From positions 1 to 64,000 of the forward strand of contig NZ_FXBA01000003.1 in NCBI RefSeq assembly GCF_900177705.1: DNA of 64,000 bases. The letters run 5' to 3'. This stretch comes from Fibrobacter sp. UWB15 (GTDB lineage Bacteria > Fibrobacterota > Fibrobacteria > Fibrobacterales > Fibrobacteraceae). Shown one piece after another: positions 25,324-35,010 of this stretch (position 1 is its first letter; every line of letters starts with the position of its first letter). Below the pieces are notes generated by a model. It did no database searches. It was not told the DNA's origin and saw only the letters and a program-made list of their open reading frames with translations. A program made the translations under genes and the position numbers.

Positions 25324-26319
25324 ATGAGCAACTACGAGTTGGAAACATTGCCCATCTCCAGGGCAGAATTTCAGCGACTAGAAATTTTCAAGAACGTCGC
25401 TTTCGAAAGCTTGGCGGGTTACCTGCTAGGCTGTAAAACGATTTACCCCGCACCGGGCACATTGCTGATTGATCCGGAGCAACCGCAGCGGCGGCTTCTA
25501 GTGCTTTTGGAAGGACTCATGGAAGTGCAGGTGGAATCGCAAGGCGGCATTTTCAAAAACGACATTCAGACGGGGCACTGCGCCGGTGAAATGTCCATTT
25601 TCGAAAATGTAAAGCCCAGCGCCAAAGTTTACGCCAAGGAGAACTGCAAGATTCTGATTATCGAGGCGAATACGGCGCTAGCCATGCTGAACGCATCGCA
25701 CGACCTTTGCTTGAACTTTTTGCAGATTCTAAGCAACCGTATTCGCAACAGCAACAAGATGGTATGCGAAGAAGAATACCACATTCGCTGTATCGAAGAA
25801 AACGCGAAGGTCGATGCCCTTACGGGATTACATAACCGCCGCTGGCTCGAAGAAATGTACACCCGCGAACTCAAGCGCAGCAATGCGGGCAATTTGCACC
25901 TTTCGGCATTCATGGTCGACATCGACCATTTCAAGAATATCAACGACACTCACGGTCATCTCGTTGGAGATCAGGTGCTGATCGCGGTGTCTAAGGTGAT
26001 TCTTGCATGCTTGCGCCCCACCGACATGCCCGTACGCTACGGCGGCGAGGAATTCACCATCTTTTTGCCGGGAACCAGCGTCGAAAACGCAAAAATTGTC
26101 GGCGAAAGGCTGCGCGCCGCTGTCGAGGCATTGCCGATTAGCTTGCCCAACGGCGACAAGCTCTCGGTAACGGTAAGCGTCGGTTTCACCGAACGTCAAA
26201 ACAAAGACACTGTCGAGACGATTATTAAACGCGCCGACGACGCTCTATACTTCGCCAAGGAATCAGGACGCAACCGAGTGTGCTTGAACCTGGGCGACGA
26301 TACTATGTTTTTGTTTTAA
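25324..26319 (+). CDS. cyclic-nucleotide-binding-domain diguanylate cyclase
   Basis: This 331-residue cytosolic protein has a cNMP-binding fold (about 20-135, with GHCAGEMSIF) joined to a GGDEF domain. The active site reads GGEEF at 240-244, and an inhibitory I-site RPTD lies five residues before it (231-234), so it should make c-di-GMP with product feedback. DALTGLHNRRW marks the domain start. A cNMP-type ligand or redox signal could control it. Its 3' end overlaps convergent hisD by 4 bp. Together with the EAL protein at 16243 it covers both sides of c-di-GMP turnover. Confidence 0.9.
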   Translation: MSNYELETLPISRAEFQRLEIFKNVAFESLAGYLLGCKTIYPAPGTLLIDPEQPQRRLLVLLEGLMEVQVESQGGIFKNDIQTGHCAGEMSIFENVKPSAKVYAKENCKILIIEANTALAMLNASHDLCLNFLQILSNRIRNSNKMVCEEEYHIRCIEENAKVDALTGLHNRRWLEEMYTRELKRSNAGNLHLSAFMVDIDHFKNINDTHGHLVGDQVLIAVSKVILACLRPTDMPVRYGGEEFTIFLPGTSVENAKIVGERLRAAVEALPISLPNGDKLSVTVSVGFTERQNKDTVETIIKRADDALYFAKESGRNRVCLNLGDDTMFLF

Positions 26320-27605
26320 AGGCGCTTGAGGACCGCGGCGGCGTGATGGATAAAGCCTTCTTCGGTCGCGACGGCGGCAATCGCCTTCGCATTCTTCTTG
26401 ATGGCCTTCTCACTGTAGCGGATAATGCTCATGCGCTTTAAGAAGTCGTAGACACCGAGCGGGCTGAAGAAACGGCCCGTGCCGTTTGTCGGCAGCACAT
26501 GGTTCGGGCCCGCGAAATAATCGCCCACCGGCTCAGAGGACCACGGGCCGATAAATACGGCGCCAGCGTTCTCGATTTGAGCGGCCATCGATTCGGCTTC
26601 GGCGGTCATCACTTCCAAGTGTTCCGGAGCAATGCGATTCGCGATTTCAACACCGTCGAACCAGTCCTTCACCACCAAAATGCGGCCGAAGTTGCCGAGC
26701 ACCTTTTCGAGAAGTTCCTTCTTCGGGGAATTTTCGACCTGCACATCGACGCAGGCAGAAATCATCTGGGCGGTTTCCATATTGTCGGTAATGCAAATGG
26801 CAGCTTCGAAACCGGAACCGTGTTCGGCCTGGCTCAAAAGGTCGGCAGCGACAAAGTCCGGATCGCAGGTGTTGTCGGCCATCACGAGCACTTCGGAGGG
26901 ACCTGCCACCATGTCGATATCGACAACGCCGAAGACTTCTTTCTTGGCGATAGCGGCAAACACGTTACCCGGTCCCACAATCTTGTCGACGCGTTCCACA
27001 ACCGTCTTGCCCTTGACATCCTTGGCACCGTATGCAAGCAGGCCAATCGCTTGAGCGCCACCGATGTGGTAGACTTCTTCAATGCCGAGTTCCTGCAGCA
27101 CGAATGCCACAGCACGGTTGATTTCGCCCTTGATCGGGGTCACCACCACGATATCCTGAACGCCCGCCACCAGAGCCGGAACGGCGTTCATAATCACGGT
27201 ACTCGGGTAAATGCCCGCACCACCCGGCACATAGAGGCCCACACGCTTCATGGGGCGAATGCGCTGACCGAGCACGACACCGTCGGCACCTTCCATAAGC
27301 CAAGATTCTTCCATCTGGTTCTTGTGGAAGTCGCGAACGTTCTTGATTGCCTGCTTCAGGGCCTTCTGGAGTTCCTTGGGGCACTTGGCGGCAGACTTCG
27401 CAATGACAGACGCCGGCACGCGAATGTTCTTGCCCTTAAGGCCATCGAACTTCTGGGCGTATTCAGTCGCCTTGGCGATGCCACCCTTCTTAATATCGGC
27501 AAGGATTTGCATTACCTTGTCGTGAATTTCCTTGGACGGGGCGACTTCACGCCCACAAATGCGTTCAATTTCAGCAGACTTCGGATTTACTTTTGTAATA
27601 ATCAT
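26316..27605 (-). CDS. hisD: histidinol dehydrogenase
   Basis: This 429-residue enzyme catalyses the last two steps of histidine synthesis, oxidising histidinol to histidine with NAD and zinc. Diagnostic motifs are YVPGGAGIYPSTVIMNAVPA, GGAQAIGLLAYG, DKIVGPGNVF, DMVAGPSEVLV, LLSQAEHG and GPNHVLPTNGTGRF. The ATG at 27603-27605 follows directly on a CTTCCTA-sense heptad array, with no recognisable Shine-Dalgarno. Upstream in the same direction is cimA. No other his genes are in the window. Confidence 0.95.
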   Translation of the reverse strand: MIITKVNPKSAEIERICGREVAPSKEIHDKVMQILADIKKGGIAKATEYAQKFDGLKGKNIRVPASVIAKSAAKCPKELQKALKQAIKNVRDFHKNQMEESWLMEGADGVVLGQRIRPMKRVGLYVPGGAGIYPSTVIMNAVPALVAGVQDIVVVTPIKGEINRAVAFVLQELGIEEVYHIGGAQAIGLLAYGAKDVKGKTVVERVDKIVGPGNVFAAIAKKEVFGVVDIDMVAGPSEVLVMADNTCDPDFVAADLLSQAEHGSGFEAAICITDNMETAQMISACVDVQVENSPKKELLEKVLGNFGRILVVKDWFDGVEIANRIAPEHLEVMTAEAESMAAQIENAGAVFIGPWSSEPVGDYFAGPNHVLPTNGTGRFFSPLGVYDFLKRMSIIRYSEKAIKKNAKAIAAVATEEGFIHHAAAVLKRL

Positions 27606-27645
27606 AGTAGACAGTAGGAAGTAGGAAGTAGACAGTGGTTTGTGA
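27606..27645. repeat. heptad array filling the cimA-hisD gap
   Basis: The whole 40-base gap from the base after the hisD start codon to the cimA stop reads as 7-mers in register (AGTAGAC, AGTAGGA, AGTAGGA, AGTAGAC, AGTGGTT, then TGTGATT). In transcript sense it is the CTTCCTA/CTGTCTA orientation. Confidence 0.93.
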
Positions 27646-29337
27646 TTAGAGACCTGCGACGCGTTTCACTTGGCGTTTCGTTAATTTCTTTTGCTTCGCT
27701 GGAGCAGGTTCTTCTTTTACCTTGGCCGGTTCAACAGGCTTTACATCCAGATGCTTGTAGGCACCTTCAATAACCTTGTTGTCCACCAGAATCTTGTAGG
27801 TGAGGCCATCGACAAACGCCATCCAAGAAGCTTCGATGATGTTGCTTGAAACGCCCACTACATTCCAATAGCCCTTTTCGTCGCCAAAAGTCGTCCACAC
27901 GCGAACCGTTGCATCAGAGGCCACCTTGGAACCAAGCACGCGCACCTTATAGTCGTCGAGCTTGACCTTCGCCATATTCGGGAAGAACGGGAGCAGCGCC
28001 TTACGGAGGGCTGCATCCAAAGCGTTCACTGGGCCATCGCCTTCACTCACCTGATGGCTGATCTTGTCGCCAATCTGGAGCTTTACAGTCGCCTGCGACA
28101 CTGAAACGCCCTGCGGAGTCTTGTCTTCAATGACGCGGTAACCCAAGACCTTGAACGGTTCCTGAATCATTCCCAAGTGGCGGTACACAAGCATCTTGAA
28201 GCTCGCTTCGGCACTGTCAAAATGCCAGCCGGCGTTTTCGCGTTCCTTGATTAAAGAAAGCAGACTTGCCACCACCGGGTCCTTCTTGTCGATACCCGGC
28301 TTGATGGCCTTAAGTTTTTCGACGACGAGAGAGCCGCCTGCCTGGTCGCTAGTAACAAATACGCGGTCGTTACCGACGGCGTGCGGGTCGATGTGTTCAA
28401 AGCTGCGGGACACCTTCATCACGCCATCGATATGCGCTCCACCCTTATGGGCAAAAGCCGCATCGCCTACATACGGGGCGTGCACATCGCTCGGCAAGTT
28501 CACAATCTGGTCTACATTGCTGCTCAGCTGACGGAGACGGGCAATCTTTTTAGCCGCAAAGAACTTGGCACCCATTTTGAAATGGAGGTCAGCGGCAATG
28601 GTCGTGAGGTTTGCGTTACCGCAACGTTCACCGTAACCGTTCACCACACCCTGCACCATGGTCGCACCGCTCTTCACGGCGTAAATGCTGTTGCACACGC
28701 CAAGGCCCGCATCGTTATGAACATGGATACCTATCGGCGTAGAAACGTGCTTTTTTACGTCCTCCATGATTTTTTCGAGTTCCCACGGCATAGTTCCGCC
28801 GTTGGTATCACAAAGCACAATAAAGTCGGCATGGCCCAATTCTGCTGCACGGAGCGTTTCGAGCGCGTACTGCGGATTGGCCTTGTAGCCGTCAAAGAAA
28901 TGTTCCGCATCGTAAATCACCTCTTCGGAATGTTCCTTGAGGTATGCCACCGAAGACTCGATCATGTCGAGGTTTTCTTCGAGCGTCGTGCGAATCACGT
29001 CGGTCACGTGCAAGTCCCAGCTCTTGCCGAAAATCGTCTTGACCGGAGCATCGGACTTTACCAAAGCCTGTAGCAGCGGGTCTTTTTCGGGCAGCACCTT
29101 GGGGCGACGCGTCGAACCGAAGGCAGCAATCTTCGCATGCTTCAGCTTGACTTCCTTAATCTTCTGGAAGAATTCTTCGTCGGTAGGGTTGCTGGGGTTC
29201 GGCCAGCCGCCTTCGATGTAGTCAAAGCCGAAATGGTCCAGAATGCGCGCAATCTGCAGCTTGTCTGCAAGAGAAAGGCTTATTTTACGGTCCTGGTTAC
29301 CGTCGCGGAGAGTCGTGTCGTAGAGAAAAACTTTCAT
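27646..29337 (-). CDS. cimA: (R)-citramalate synthase
   Basis: This 563-residue member of the alpha-isopropylmalate/homocitrate synthase family has DTTLRDGNQ at the N terminus, GGWPNPSNPTDEEFF (typical of the CimA type), HVHNDAGLGVCNS and a C-terminal regulatory domain (about 400-535). It condenses pyruvate with acetyl-CoA to citramalate, the threonine-independent route to isoleucine. The C terminus has a basic Lys-rich tail (KQKKLTKRQVKRVAGL) beyond the usual end. A homocitrate or isopropylmalate role is less likely given the N-terminal motifs. Confidence 0.88.
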   Translation of the reverse strand: MKVFLYDTTLRDGNQDRKISLSLADKLQIARILDHFGFDYIEGGWPNPSNPTDEEFFQKIKEVKLKHAKIAAFGSTRRPKVLPEKDPLLQALVKSDAPVKTIFGKSWDLHVTDVIRTTLEENLDMIESSVAYLKEHSEEVIYDAEHFFDGYKANPQYALETLRAAELGHADFIVLCDTNGGTMPWELEKIMEDVKKHVSTPIGIHVHNDAGLGVCNSIYAVKSGATMVQGVVNGYGERCGNANLTTIAADLHFKMGAKFFAAKKIARLRQLSSNVDQIVNLPSDVHAPYVGDAAFAHKGGAHIDGVMKVSRSFEHIDPHAVGNDRVFVTSDQAGGSLVVEKLKAIKPGIDKKDPVVASLLSLIKERENAGWHFDSAEASFKMLVYRHLGMIQEPFKVLGYRVIEDKTPQGVSVSQATVKLQIGDKISHQVSEGDGPVNALDAALRKALLPFFPNMAKVKLDDYKVRVLGSKVASDATVRVWTTFGDEKGYWNVVGVSSNIIEASWMAFVDGLTYKILVDNKVIEGAYKHLDVKPVEPAKVKEEPAPAKQKKLTKRQVKRVAGL

Positions 29338-29346
29338 GAGTTGTAT

Positions 29347-31506
29347 TTACTTTCTTTTTTTGTCTTTACCGTAATAGCTGTACTTGCCGTAACCGTAGCT
29401 GCCGTAGCCATAGCCATGACCATCGGATTCGCAATGGTTCATCACGAACGCGCGAGGCTTGCCTTCGCAGCAACGGTCGAGTTTCATCATGGATTCCTTG
29501 ATCTGATCCATGGAATGCTTGCCGTAATGGAGCACGAACAAGGCGAAGTCCACAATGGGGTAAATGAGTTCGGAATCGGTGACGAGTTCTAGAGGAGGCG
29601 TATCCACGATAATGATATCGAACTTGGACTTGGCCTCTTCCAAAAGGTTTTTGAAGGTTTCGCCGCGCAAGAGTTCACTCGGCGACACATCGGTCTTACC
29701 GGCACCAAGCACATACAGGTTCTTGGTAATGGAATCGGCCACAGCGTTATCCAAGGAGCACTTGCCTTCGAGTACATCGCCCAGGCCCTGCTTGCGGTGG
29801 CTGTACACCACGCCGCGACGCATGTCGGCATCAATGAGCAAAGTCTTTTTGCCAGAGCCTGCAAAAAGGGCAGAAACGTTCTTAGAGACAAAGGACTTGC
29901 CCACGCCCGGAATCATGCCCGTCACCATCATGACGCGCAAATCGTTCGTTGCAAATTCAATAGCCGTATAAAGAGAACGCAGCGCTTCGCTCGAGGGCGA
30001 ATCGGGGTCATCTTCGACCAGGGGCTTTGTATTCTTGCCCTTGTTGCGCTTGAGGAGGATTGCGTTTTCGGCCTTCGGAATCTTGGCGTACACGCTAATG
30101 CCCGTTTCACGTTCAATTTCGAGAGAACTACGCACTCCGCGCTTGGTCATTTGCAACAGGTAAAGCAGCAAAGCACCCAAAAGGAAGGAGCCGCCTACAC
30201 AACCGGCAAACACCACCTTCTTGTTGGGCTTAGAGGGCTTACGTTCAACCTGGGCGTAGTCCACAATGCGCACGTTACCGACTTCGCCGGCGCGCACCAC
30301 GCGCAGCTGCTGGATGTTGTTAAGCATGGCCGTATACTGGGCGTTATTCACCGCCACTTCTTCTTGCAAGCTCATCACGTCTTGCTGGGTACGCGGCATG
30401 TTTTCGGCAGATTTCTTGAGGCGAGAAAGTTCGGAACGCAAACGGCTCTGCTGTTGCATAATCGTCTGAACAGCCGGGTGTTCTTCCTTGAACAGGCGGG
30501 TTGCTTCCTGGCGTTGCTGTTCCAGTTCCAATACCTGCTTTTCAAGTTCCGAAACCTTTTCCAAGTGGGCCTTGGTTTCGCCCGTCATATCCACAGAACC
30601 AATCTTCAAACGGTAGTCAGCCAACTTCTTTTCGGCCGTATCGAGTTTCGCCTTGACACCCGGAAGTTGATCTTCGAGGAATTCCAAAGTCTTTTCGGCT
30701 TCGGCACTGCGCATTTCCACATTTTGGCGCAGGTAGATGTTTGCAATGGTATTCAGGACCGATGCAGCCTTGTCTGCATAGCGGTTGGTGTAAGACACGC
30801 CGATAATGCCAGTCTGCTTGCCGCGTTCAGACACATCGAGCTGCTTAACCAAGCCTCGGACCGCATCTAGCGGTTCGGACTGCACAATAACGAACACCTG
30901 TCCCGGCCTTGCATGCAGGTGCTTTACATGGATTCGGAGCGTGTCGCCACCATAAGGGGCCGAAAGCGACTCGCCCACCTTGCCCTGCAAAAGCTTGACG
31001 CCTTCGGGAGTGAACACGGCGATTTCATTTTCGCCCACCACATGGGCCATCCACTTTTCGTCGCGAGCGATTTCAGGAATGTACAAGTCTTCGAGATCCA
31101 TGCGGCCTTCCGTATGGAGCAGGCGGTCGATGAGTCCCTTCGGGTAGGCGTTAAAACAAAGATGTTCCTTGTCGACCACATAATTCAAGACCATGCGACT
31201 CTTCAAAAGTTCGATTTCAGCTTCGGCCGGGCTAGCCACATCCAAAAGGGCACCCATTTCACCCATGGCCTTACCGGCCTTGTTACCCTTCACGTCAATC
31301 TGCAAAAGAGCGTCACTCGTATACTGAGGGCGCATAAAGTTGGAGGCCAAAAAACCTACGGCGCAGCCCACGGCAATGCAACAAGCCAAGAAAAATTTGT
31401 GTTTCAGCAACAAACCCAAAACTTCAAGGATATCGATTTCGTCATCATCCTTGTGGTTTGCAGAAGATGTAGAGCCAGTAGAATTATACTGATTGTTCGG
31501 TTCCAT
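29347..31506 (-). CDS. Wzz/BY-kinase polysaccharide co-polymerase, tyrosine autokinase
   Basis: This protein of about 719 residues has a Wzz-type N-terminal domain (membrane helix about 37-57), a long periplasmic coiled coil (about 250-410), a second helix (about 432-454) and a cytoplasmic bacterial tyrosine kinase. Walker A is GMIPGVGKS, A' is LLIDADMRRG and B is IIIVDTPPLE. It ends in a Tyr/Gly cluster (YGYGSYGYGKYSYYG), the autophosphorylation site of Wzc-like proteins. It should set chain length and export of a surface polysaccharide, perhaps the one made at 1-13 kb, although it lies apart. The start at the second ATG (31506) fits AAGG about six bases upstream. Confidence 0.9.
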   Translation of the reverse strand: MEPNNQYNSTGSTSSANHKDDDEIDILEVLGLLLKHKFFLACCIAVGCAVGFLASNFMRPQYTSDALLQIDVKGNKAGKAMGEMGALLDVASPAEAEIELLKSRMVLNYVVDKEHLCFNAYPKGLIDRLLHTEGRMDLEDLYIPEIARDEKWMAHVVGENEIAVFTPEGVKLLQGKVGESLSAPYGGDTLRIHVKHLHARPGQVFVIVQSEPLDAVRGLVKQLDVSERGKQTGIIGVSYTNRYADKAASVLNTIANIYLRQNVEMRSAEAEKTLEFLEDQLPGVKAKLDTAEKKLADYRLKIGSVDMTGETKAHLEKVSELEKQVLELEQQRQEATRLFKEEHPAVQTIMQQQSRLRSELSRLKKSAENMPRTQQDVMSLQEEVAVNNAQYTAMLNNIQQLRVVRAGEVGNVRIVDYAQVERKPSKPNKKVVFAGCVGGSFLLGALLLYLLQMTKRGVRSSLEIERETGISVYAKIPKAENAILLKRNKGKNTKPLVEDDPDSPSSEALRSLYTAIEFATNDLRVMMVTGMIPGVGKSFVSKNVSALFAGSGKKTLLIDADMRRGVVYSHRKQGLGDVLEGKCSLDNAVADSITKNLYVLGAGKTDVSPSELLRGETFKNLLEEAKSKFDIIIVDTPPLELVTDSELIYPIVDFALFVLHYGKHSMDQIKESMMKLDRCCEGKPRAFVMNHCESDGHGYGYGSYGYGKYSYYGKDKKRK

Positions 31507-31542
31507 TTTCATCCTTTCTTGTACTTCTTTTATAAAAAATAG

Positions 31543-31577
31543 AAAAAGAGGCCGCAGAGCATGTCCGCGACCTCTTT
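31543..31577 (-). terminator. intrinsic terminator after adk
   Basis: Arms 31545-31555 and 31567-31577 (GC-rich core, one or two mismatches) are followed on the minus strand by TTTTTCTATTTTTT. It ends the adk transcript before the tyrosine kinase gene. Confidence 0.7.
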
Positions 31578-31630
31578 GTATAAGCTAGAAAAGCTTTATT
31601 TCTTCTTAGCGTTCTTCCGTGAGCCGCTGG

Positions 31631-31650
31631 CGACTCATCGTAATGAGTCG
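31631..31650. repeat. perfect 8-bp inverted repeat downstream of adk
   Basis: CGACTCAT and ATGAGTCG flank a four-base loop. The surrounding 31600-31680 stretch is GC-richer than a normal spacer and may be part of another dispersed repeat. Its function is unknown. Confidence 0.6.
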
Positions 31651-31682
31651 TCGAGGCGAGAGCAAAGGCCAAGCGTAGTTTA

Positions 31683-32336
31683 CTACTTCTTTTTAGCCTT
31701 TGCGGTCTTCTTAGCCGGAGCCTTCTTTGCAGAAGCCTTGCAAGCAGACTTGCAGAACTTCACGTAGGCAGCGAGCGTGTCGCAGAACACTTCGTCCGGA
31801 GTGTTGTCGCCGTTGATGCGGCTGATGATGGACTTGCTGTACTTGCCGAGAACCTTGGCGGTAGATTCCTTGTAAACCTTGAGACGGTTCTTGATCACGG
31901 CTTCGTCGGCGTCGTCCTTGCGGCCTTCGATTTTCGCGCGGTTGAGGAGGCGGGCCACGATGGTCTTTTCGTCCTTGATATCGAGCACAAAAATGTGCTT
32001 CACGTCGACCACGGATTCAATGAGCTTGACCTGGGCAACCGTGCGAGGAATACCGTCGAGAAGGAGGGTATCCTTATCCGGGTTCACCTTGTTCGTGTTG
32101 ATGAGGCCTTCGATGAAGCGGCCGAAAATTTCCACAGTGGCTTCGTCCGGAACCAGGAGGCCCTTGCTGGAGTAAGAAGCGAGGAGCTTGCCGGATTCGC
32201 TGGACGGAGCAATGCCACGGAAGATGTCACCCGTGGAAATGTGCTTGAGAGACGTAGTAGCAGCGAGCTTTGCGCCGACGGTACCCTTGCCGGAACCCGG
32301 TGCGCCAAAGATAAGAACTGCAGGAATTTTAGCCAT
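31683..32336 (-). CDS. adk: adenylate kinase-family NMP kinase with histone-H1-like tail
   Basis: This 217-residue nucleotide kinase has the P-loop GAPGSGKGT, HISTGDIFR, LLDGIPRT (usually DGFPRT), GRKDDADEAVIKNRL and INGDNTPDEVF. It lacks the large zinc-type lid, as in short adenylate kinases. It should interconvert AMP, ATP and ADP. The C terminus adds about 20 residues of Lys/Ala (KKAPAKKTAKAKKK), resembling histone H1 tails and not expected in the family. It is preceded by a large hairpin after clpC and followed by a terminator. UMP/CMP kinase is a less likely alternative. Confidence 0.85.
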   Translation of the reverse strand: MAKIPAVLIFGAPGSGKGTVGAKLAATTSLKHISTGDIFRGIAPSSESGKLLASYSSKGLLVPDEATVEIFGRFIEGLINTNKVNPDKDTLLLDGIPRTVAQVKLIESVVDVKHIFVLDIKDEKTIVARLLNRAKIEGRKDDADEAVIKNRLKVYKESTAKVLGKYSKSIISRINGDNTPDEVFCDTLAAYVKFCKSACKASAKKAPAKKTAKAKKK

Positions 32337-32394
32337 TGTATAACCTCTTGGGTTGTGTGTTGTTTAAAAATTTGCGTGTAAATATAAAAAATGT

Positions 32395-32460
32395 GGAATG
32401 TGCAGTGTGTAATGTGAAATTAAATTCATTACACATTACACACCACACACTTCACATTCC
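32395..32460. repeat. long imperfect hairpin of GNAATGT-type heptads, clpC-adk gap
   Basis: Arms 32395-32421 and 32423-32460 are largely complementary and are built of 7-base units such as GTAATGT, GGAATGT and GAAGTGT. In transcript sense the hairpin begins in the clpC stop codon (TAG-GAATGTG) and is followed by CATTTTTTAT, so it may also terminate transcription. It is a different sequence family from the GTAGGAA arrays but has the same layout. Confidence 0.75.
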
Positions 32461-34997
32461 TAACTAGGTAAAGCCTCGGAGGTGAACTTGAGTTTGTTGT
32501 TTTCGACATCGATGGAGATAGTCGAGAAATCCTTGTAGATTCCAAGGAGCAAGCCTTCGGCAATTTCGTCTTCAACCAGATTCTGGATCGAGCGACGAAT
32601 CGGGCGCGCGCCGAGTGCAGAATCGTAGTTGTGAGACACTATGAATTCCTTGGCGGCTTCAGAAACTTCCAAGAGTATTCCGCGTTCGGACAAGTTCTTC
32701 TGCAAGAAGGTCAGCTGAATATCTACAACAGAAGACAGGTCCTTCTTGGTCAGCGGGCGGAACACAATCTGCTCGTCGACACGGTTCAAGAATTCCGGCG
32801 AGAACACGCGCTTGACTTCTTCGCGAATGGCGGTTTCCATACGTTCGTAGTCGTCGGTCTCGCCCATCTTGGTGAATCCCATGCCACTGCTGTGGCGCAC
32901 TTCGCGAGCGCCAGCGTTACTCGTCATGATGATGATGGTGTTCTTGAAGTTGATTTTGCGGCCGTAACTATCCGTAAGGATACCGTCATCCAAAATCTGC
33001 AACAGCAAGTTGTAAATGTCCGGATGCGCCTTTTCGATTTCATCGAGAAGAACCACGCAATAGGGGCGCTTGCGCACCTTTTCGCTGAGCTGTCCACCGC
33101 TGTCTTCAAAGCCTACGTATCCCGGAGGCGCACCAATCAAGCGGCTCACGCTATGCTTTTCCATGTATTCGCTCATGTCGATACGGATCATGGAATCTTC
33201 GCTACCGAACAGGCATTGACTTAGGACTTTCGCCAGTTCCGTCTTACCGACACCCGTAGGGCCAAGGAACAAGAAACTGCCCATGGGGCGTTTCGCGCTG
33301 CGAATACCTGCACGGGTACGGCGAATGGCCTTCACAACGGCGTCTACCGCCTGGTCCTGGCCAATCACGCGTTCCTTGATTTCGTCACCGAGTTTCAGGA
33401 GTTTCTGTGTTTCTTCACCAGCGAGACGGCTGATAGGAATGCCCGTCATCTTGCTGATGCAGTCGCGGATTTCGTTTTCGTCTACCACCGGCAAGTCTGC
33501 CGAGTCTTCCTTATTCAAGGCTTCGCGGCGTTCGGCGATGCGGTTCGTCAATTCTTCAATCTTGTCGCGGAGGGTTGCAGCCGTTTCGTACTGCTGGTCG
33601 GCAATGGCCTCTTCCTTCTTTTGCATGGTCGCGGCAAGTTCGTCTTCCATTTCTTTAAGGTCTTGCGGCGTACGAATCGAATTCAAGCGCACGCGGGCGC
33701 CGGCTTCGTCGAGTACGTCGATTGCCTTGTCCGGTAAGAATCGATCGCTGATATAGCGTTCGGCGAGCGTCACTGCGGCACGAATCGCTTCGGGCGTGTA
33801 ATGCACCTTGTGGTGCTGCTCGTACTTCGGACGAAGCCCTTCCAGAATCTGGATAGAATCTTCGGAATTAGGCGGATTCACGACAATCGTCTGGAAGCGG
33901 CGTTCAAGCGCGGCATCCTTCTCGATGTACTTGCGGTATTCATCGATCGTCGTGGCACCGATGCACTGGAGTTCGCCTCGGGCGAGCGCCGGCTTAAAGA
34001 TGTTGCTGGCATCGAGGCTACCTTCGGAGCCGCCCGCGCCCACAATCGTATGAAGTTCATCGATAAAGAGAATCACCGAATTATCGACGCGTTGGAGTTC
34101 CATAATCAGGCCCTTCACGCGTTCTTCGAACTGGCCGCGGTACTTGGTGCCCGCCACCATGGCGGCCACGTCAAGCGTCACCACGCGCTTGTTCATCAAG
34201 AGTTCCGGAATTTTCTTCTGGACAATCTTCTGGGCAAGGCCTTCGATAATCGCCGTCTTACCTACGCCCGGTTCACCGATAAGCGCCGGATTGTTCTTTT
34301 TGCGGCGGCAAAGAATCTGGATCAAGCGTTCAATTTCGCGACCACGGCCGATAATCGGGTCGAGCTTGCCCTGTTTGGCAAGCGCCGTCAAGTCGCGACC
34401 GAAGTGATCGAGAATCGGCGTCTTGGAACGGCTCTGGCTACGCACCTGCTGGCGCGTGTCACCGCGACCCTGCCCCATAAAGCGGTCATCGCCATCCATG
34501 CCCTCGCCTTCTTCGCCGGAGGGCTGACCATTCATGGCTTCGCGCTTGATTTGCTGCAAAGTGCTTTCGAAATTTTCGTAAGTCACACCAAAAGTCGAAA
34601 GCGTACCCGCCGCCGGAGATTCGGCCTGCTGCAAAATCGCAAGCATCAAGTGTTCCGGGCCAATGTACTGGTCGCCTTCTTCTTTTGCAATTTTTGCCGC
34701 ATTAAAAAGGGCAGCCTTACAGCGAGTCGTAAAAGAAAGCAATGCACCATGAGCATCGCCCACGGTCATAATGCCACCGTTCGTCGTCAACGAGCGCTGT
34801 ACATTTTCACCAAGTTCATTCAAATTGATTTTGAGAGCGCGCAAGGTTTCGGCAGCAAAGCCGGAATCTTCGCGAACGAGGCCGAGCAGCAAATGTTCGG
34901 TCGTAACGCTGTCGCTACCCAAGTTGCGGGCCGCAATGCGGGCCGCCTGTAAAACAGCCTTTGCTTTCTTCGAAAAAATACCGTTGATATCTGACAT
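32460..34997 (-). CDS. clpC: ClpC-type AAA+ unfoldase
   Basis: This 845-residue Clp ATPase has a double Clp N domain (1-150), a first AAA module with [15 protein letters not shown] and [16 protein letters not shown], a UVR-like coiled coil in the linker (about 430-475), a second AAA module with [14 protein letters not shown] and a D2 small domain with [19 protein letters not shown]. The middle UVR region and size point to ClpC rather than ClpB or ClpA. It would unfold proteins for ClpP. No clpP or mcsAB genes are in the window. The start follows an AAGGAG-type site. Confidence 0.92.
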   Translation of the reverse strand: MSDINGIFSKKAKAVLQAARIAARNLGSDSVTTEHLLLGLVREDSGFAAETLRALKINLNELGENVQRSLTTNGGIMTVGDAHGALLSFTTRCKAALFNAAKIAKEEGDQYIGPEHLMLAILQQAESPAAGTLSTFGVTYENFESTLQQIKREAMNGQPSGEEGEGMDGDDRFMGQGRGDTRQQVRSQSRSKTPILDHFGRDLTALAKQGKLDPIIGRGREIERLIQILCRRKKNNPALIGEPGVGKTAIIEGLAQKIVQKKIPELLMNKRVVTLDVAAMVAGTKYRGQFEERVKGLIMELQRVDNSVILFIDELHTIVGAGGSEGSLDASNIFKPALARGELQCIGATTIDEYRKYIEKDAALERRFQTIVVNPPNSEDSIQILEGLRPKYEQHHKVHYTPEAIRAAVTLAERYISDRFLPDKAIDVLDEAGARVRLNSIRTPQDLKEMEDELAATMQKKEEAIADQQYETAATLRDKIEELTNRIAERREALNKEDSADLPVVDENEIRDCISKMTGIPISRLAGEETQKLLKLGDEIKERVIGQDQAVDAVVKAIRRTRAGIRSAKRPMGSFLFLGPTGVGKTELAKVLSQCLFGSEDSMIRIDMSEYMEKHSVSRLIGAPPGYVGFEDSGGQLSEKVRKRPYCVVLLDEIEKAHPDIYNLLLQILDDGILTDSYGRKINFKNTIIIMTSNAGAREVRHSSGMGFTKMGETDDYERMETAIREEVKRVFSPEFLNRVDEQIVFRPLTKKDLSSVVDIQLTFLQKNLSERGILLEVSEAAKEFIVSHNYDSALGARPIRRSIQNLVEDEIAEGLLLGIYKDFSTISIDVENNKLKFTSEALPS

Positions 34998-35010
34998 ATT
35001 TCTCCTTAAG

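Noticed and set aside
31484-31672. 62-codon minus-strand ORF after adk
   Set aside because: It overlaps a terminator and a palindrome and reads into the tyrosine kinase start; no family.
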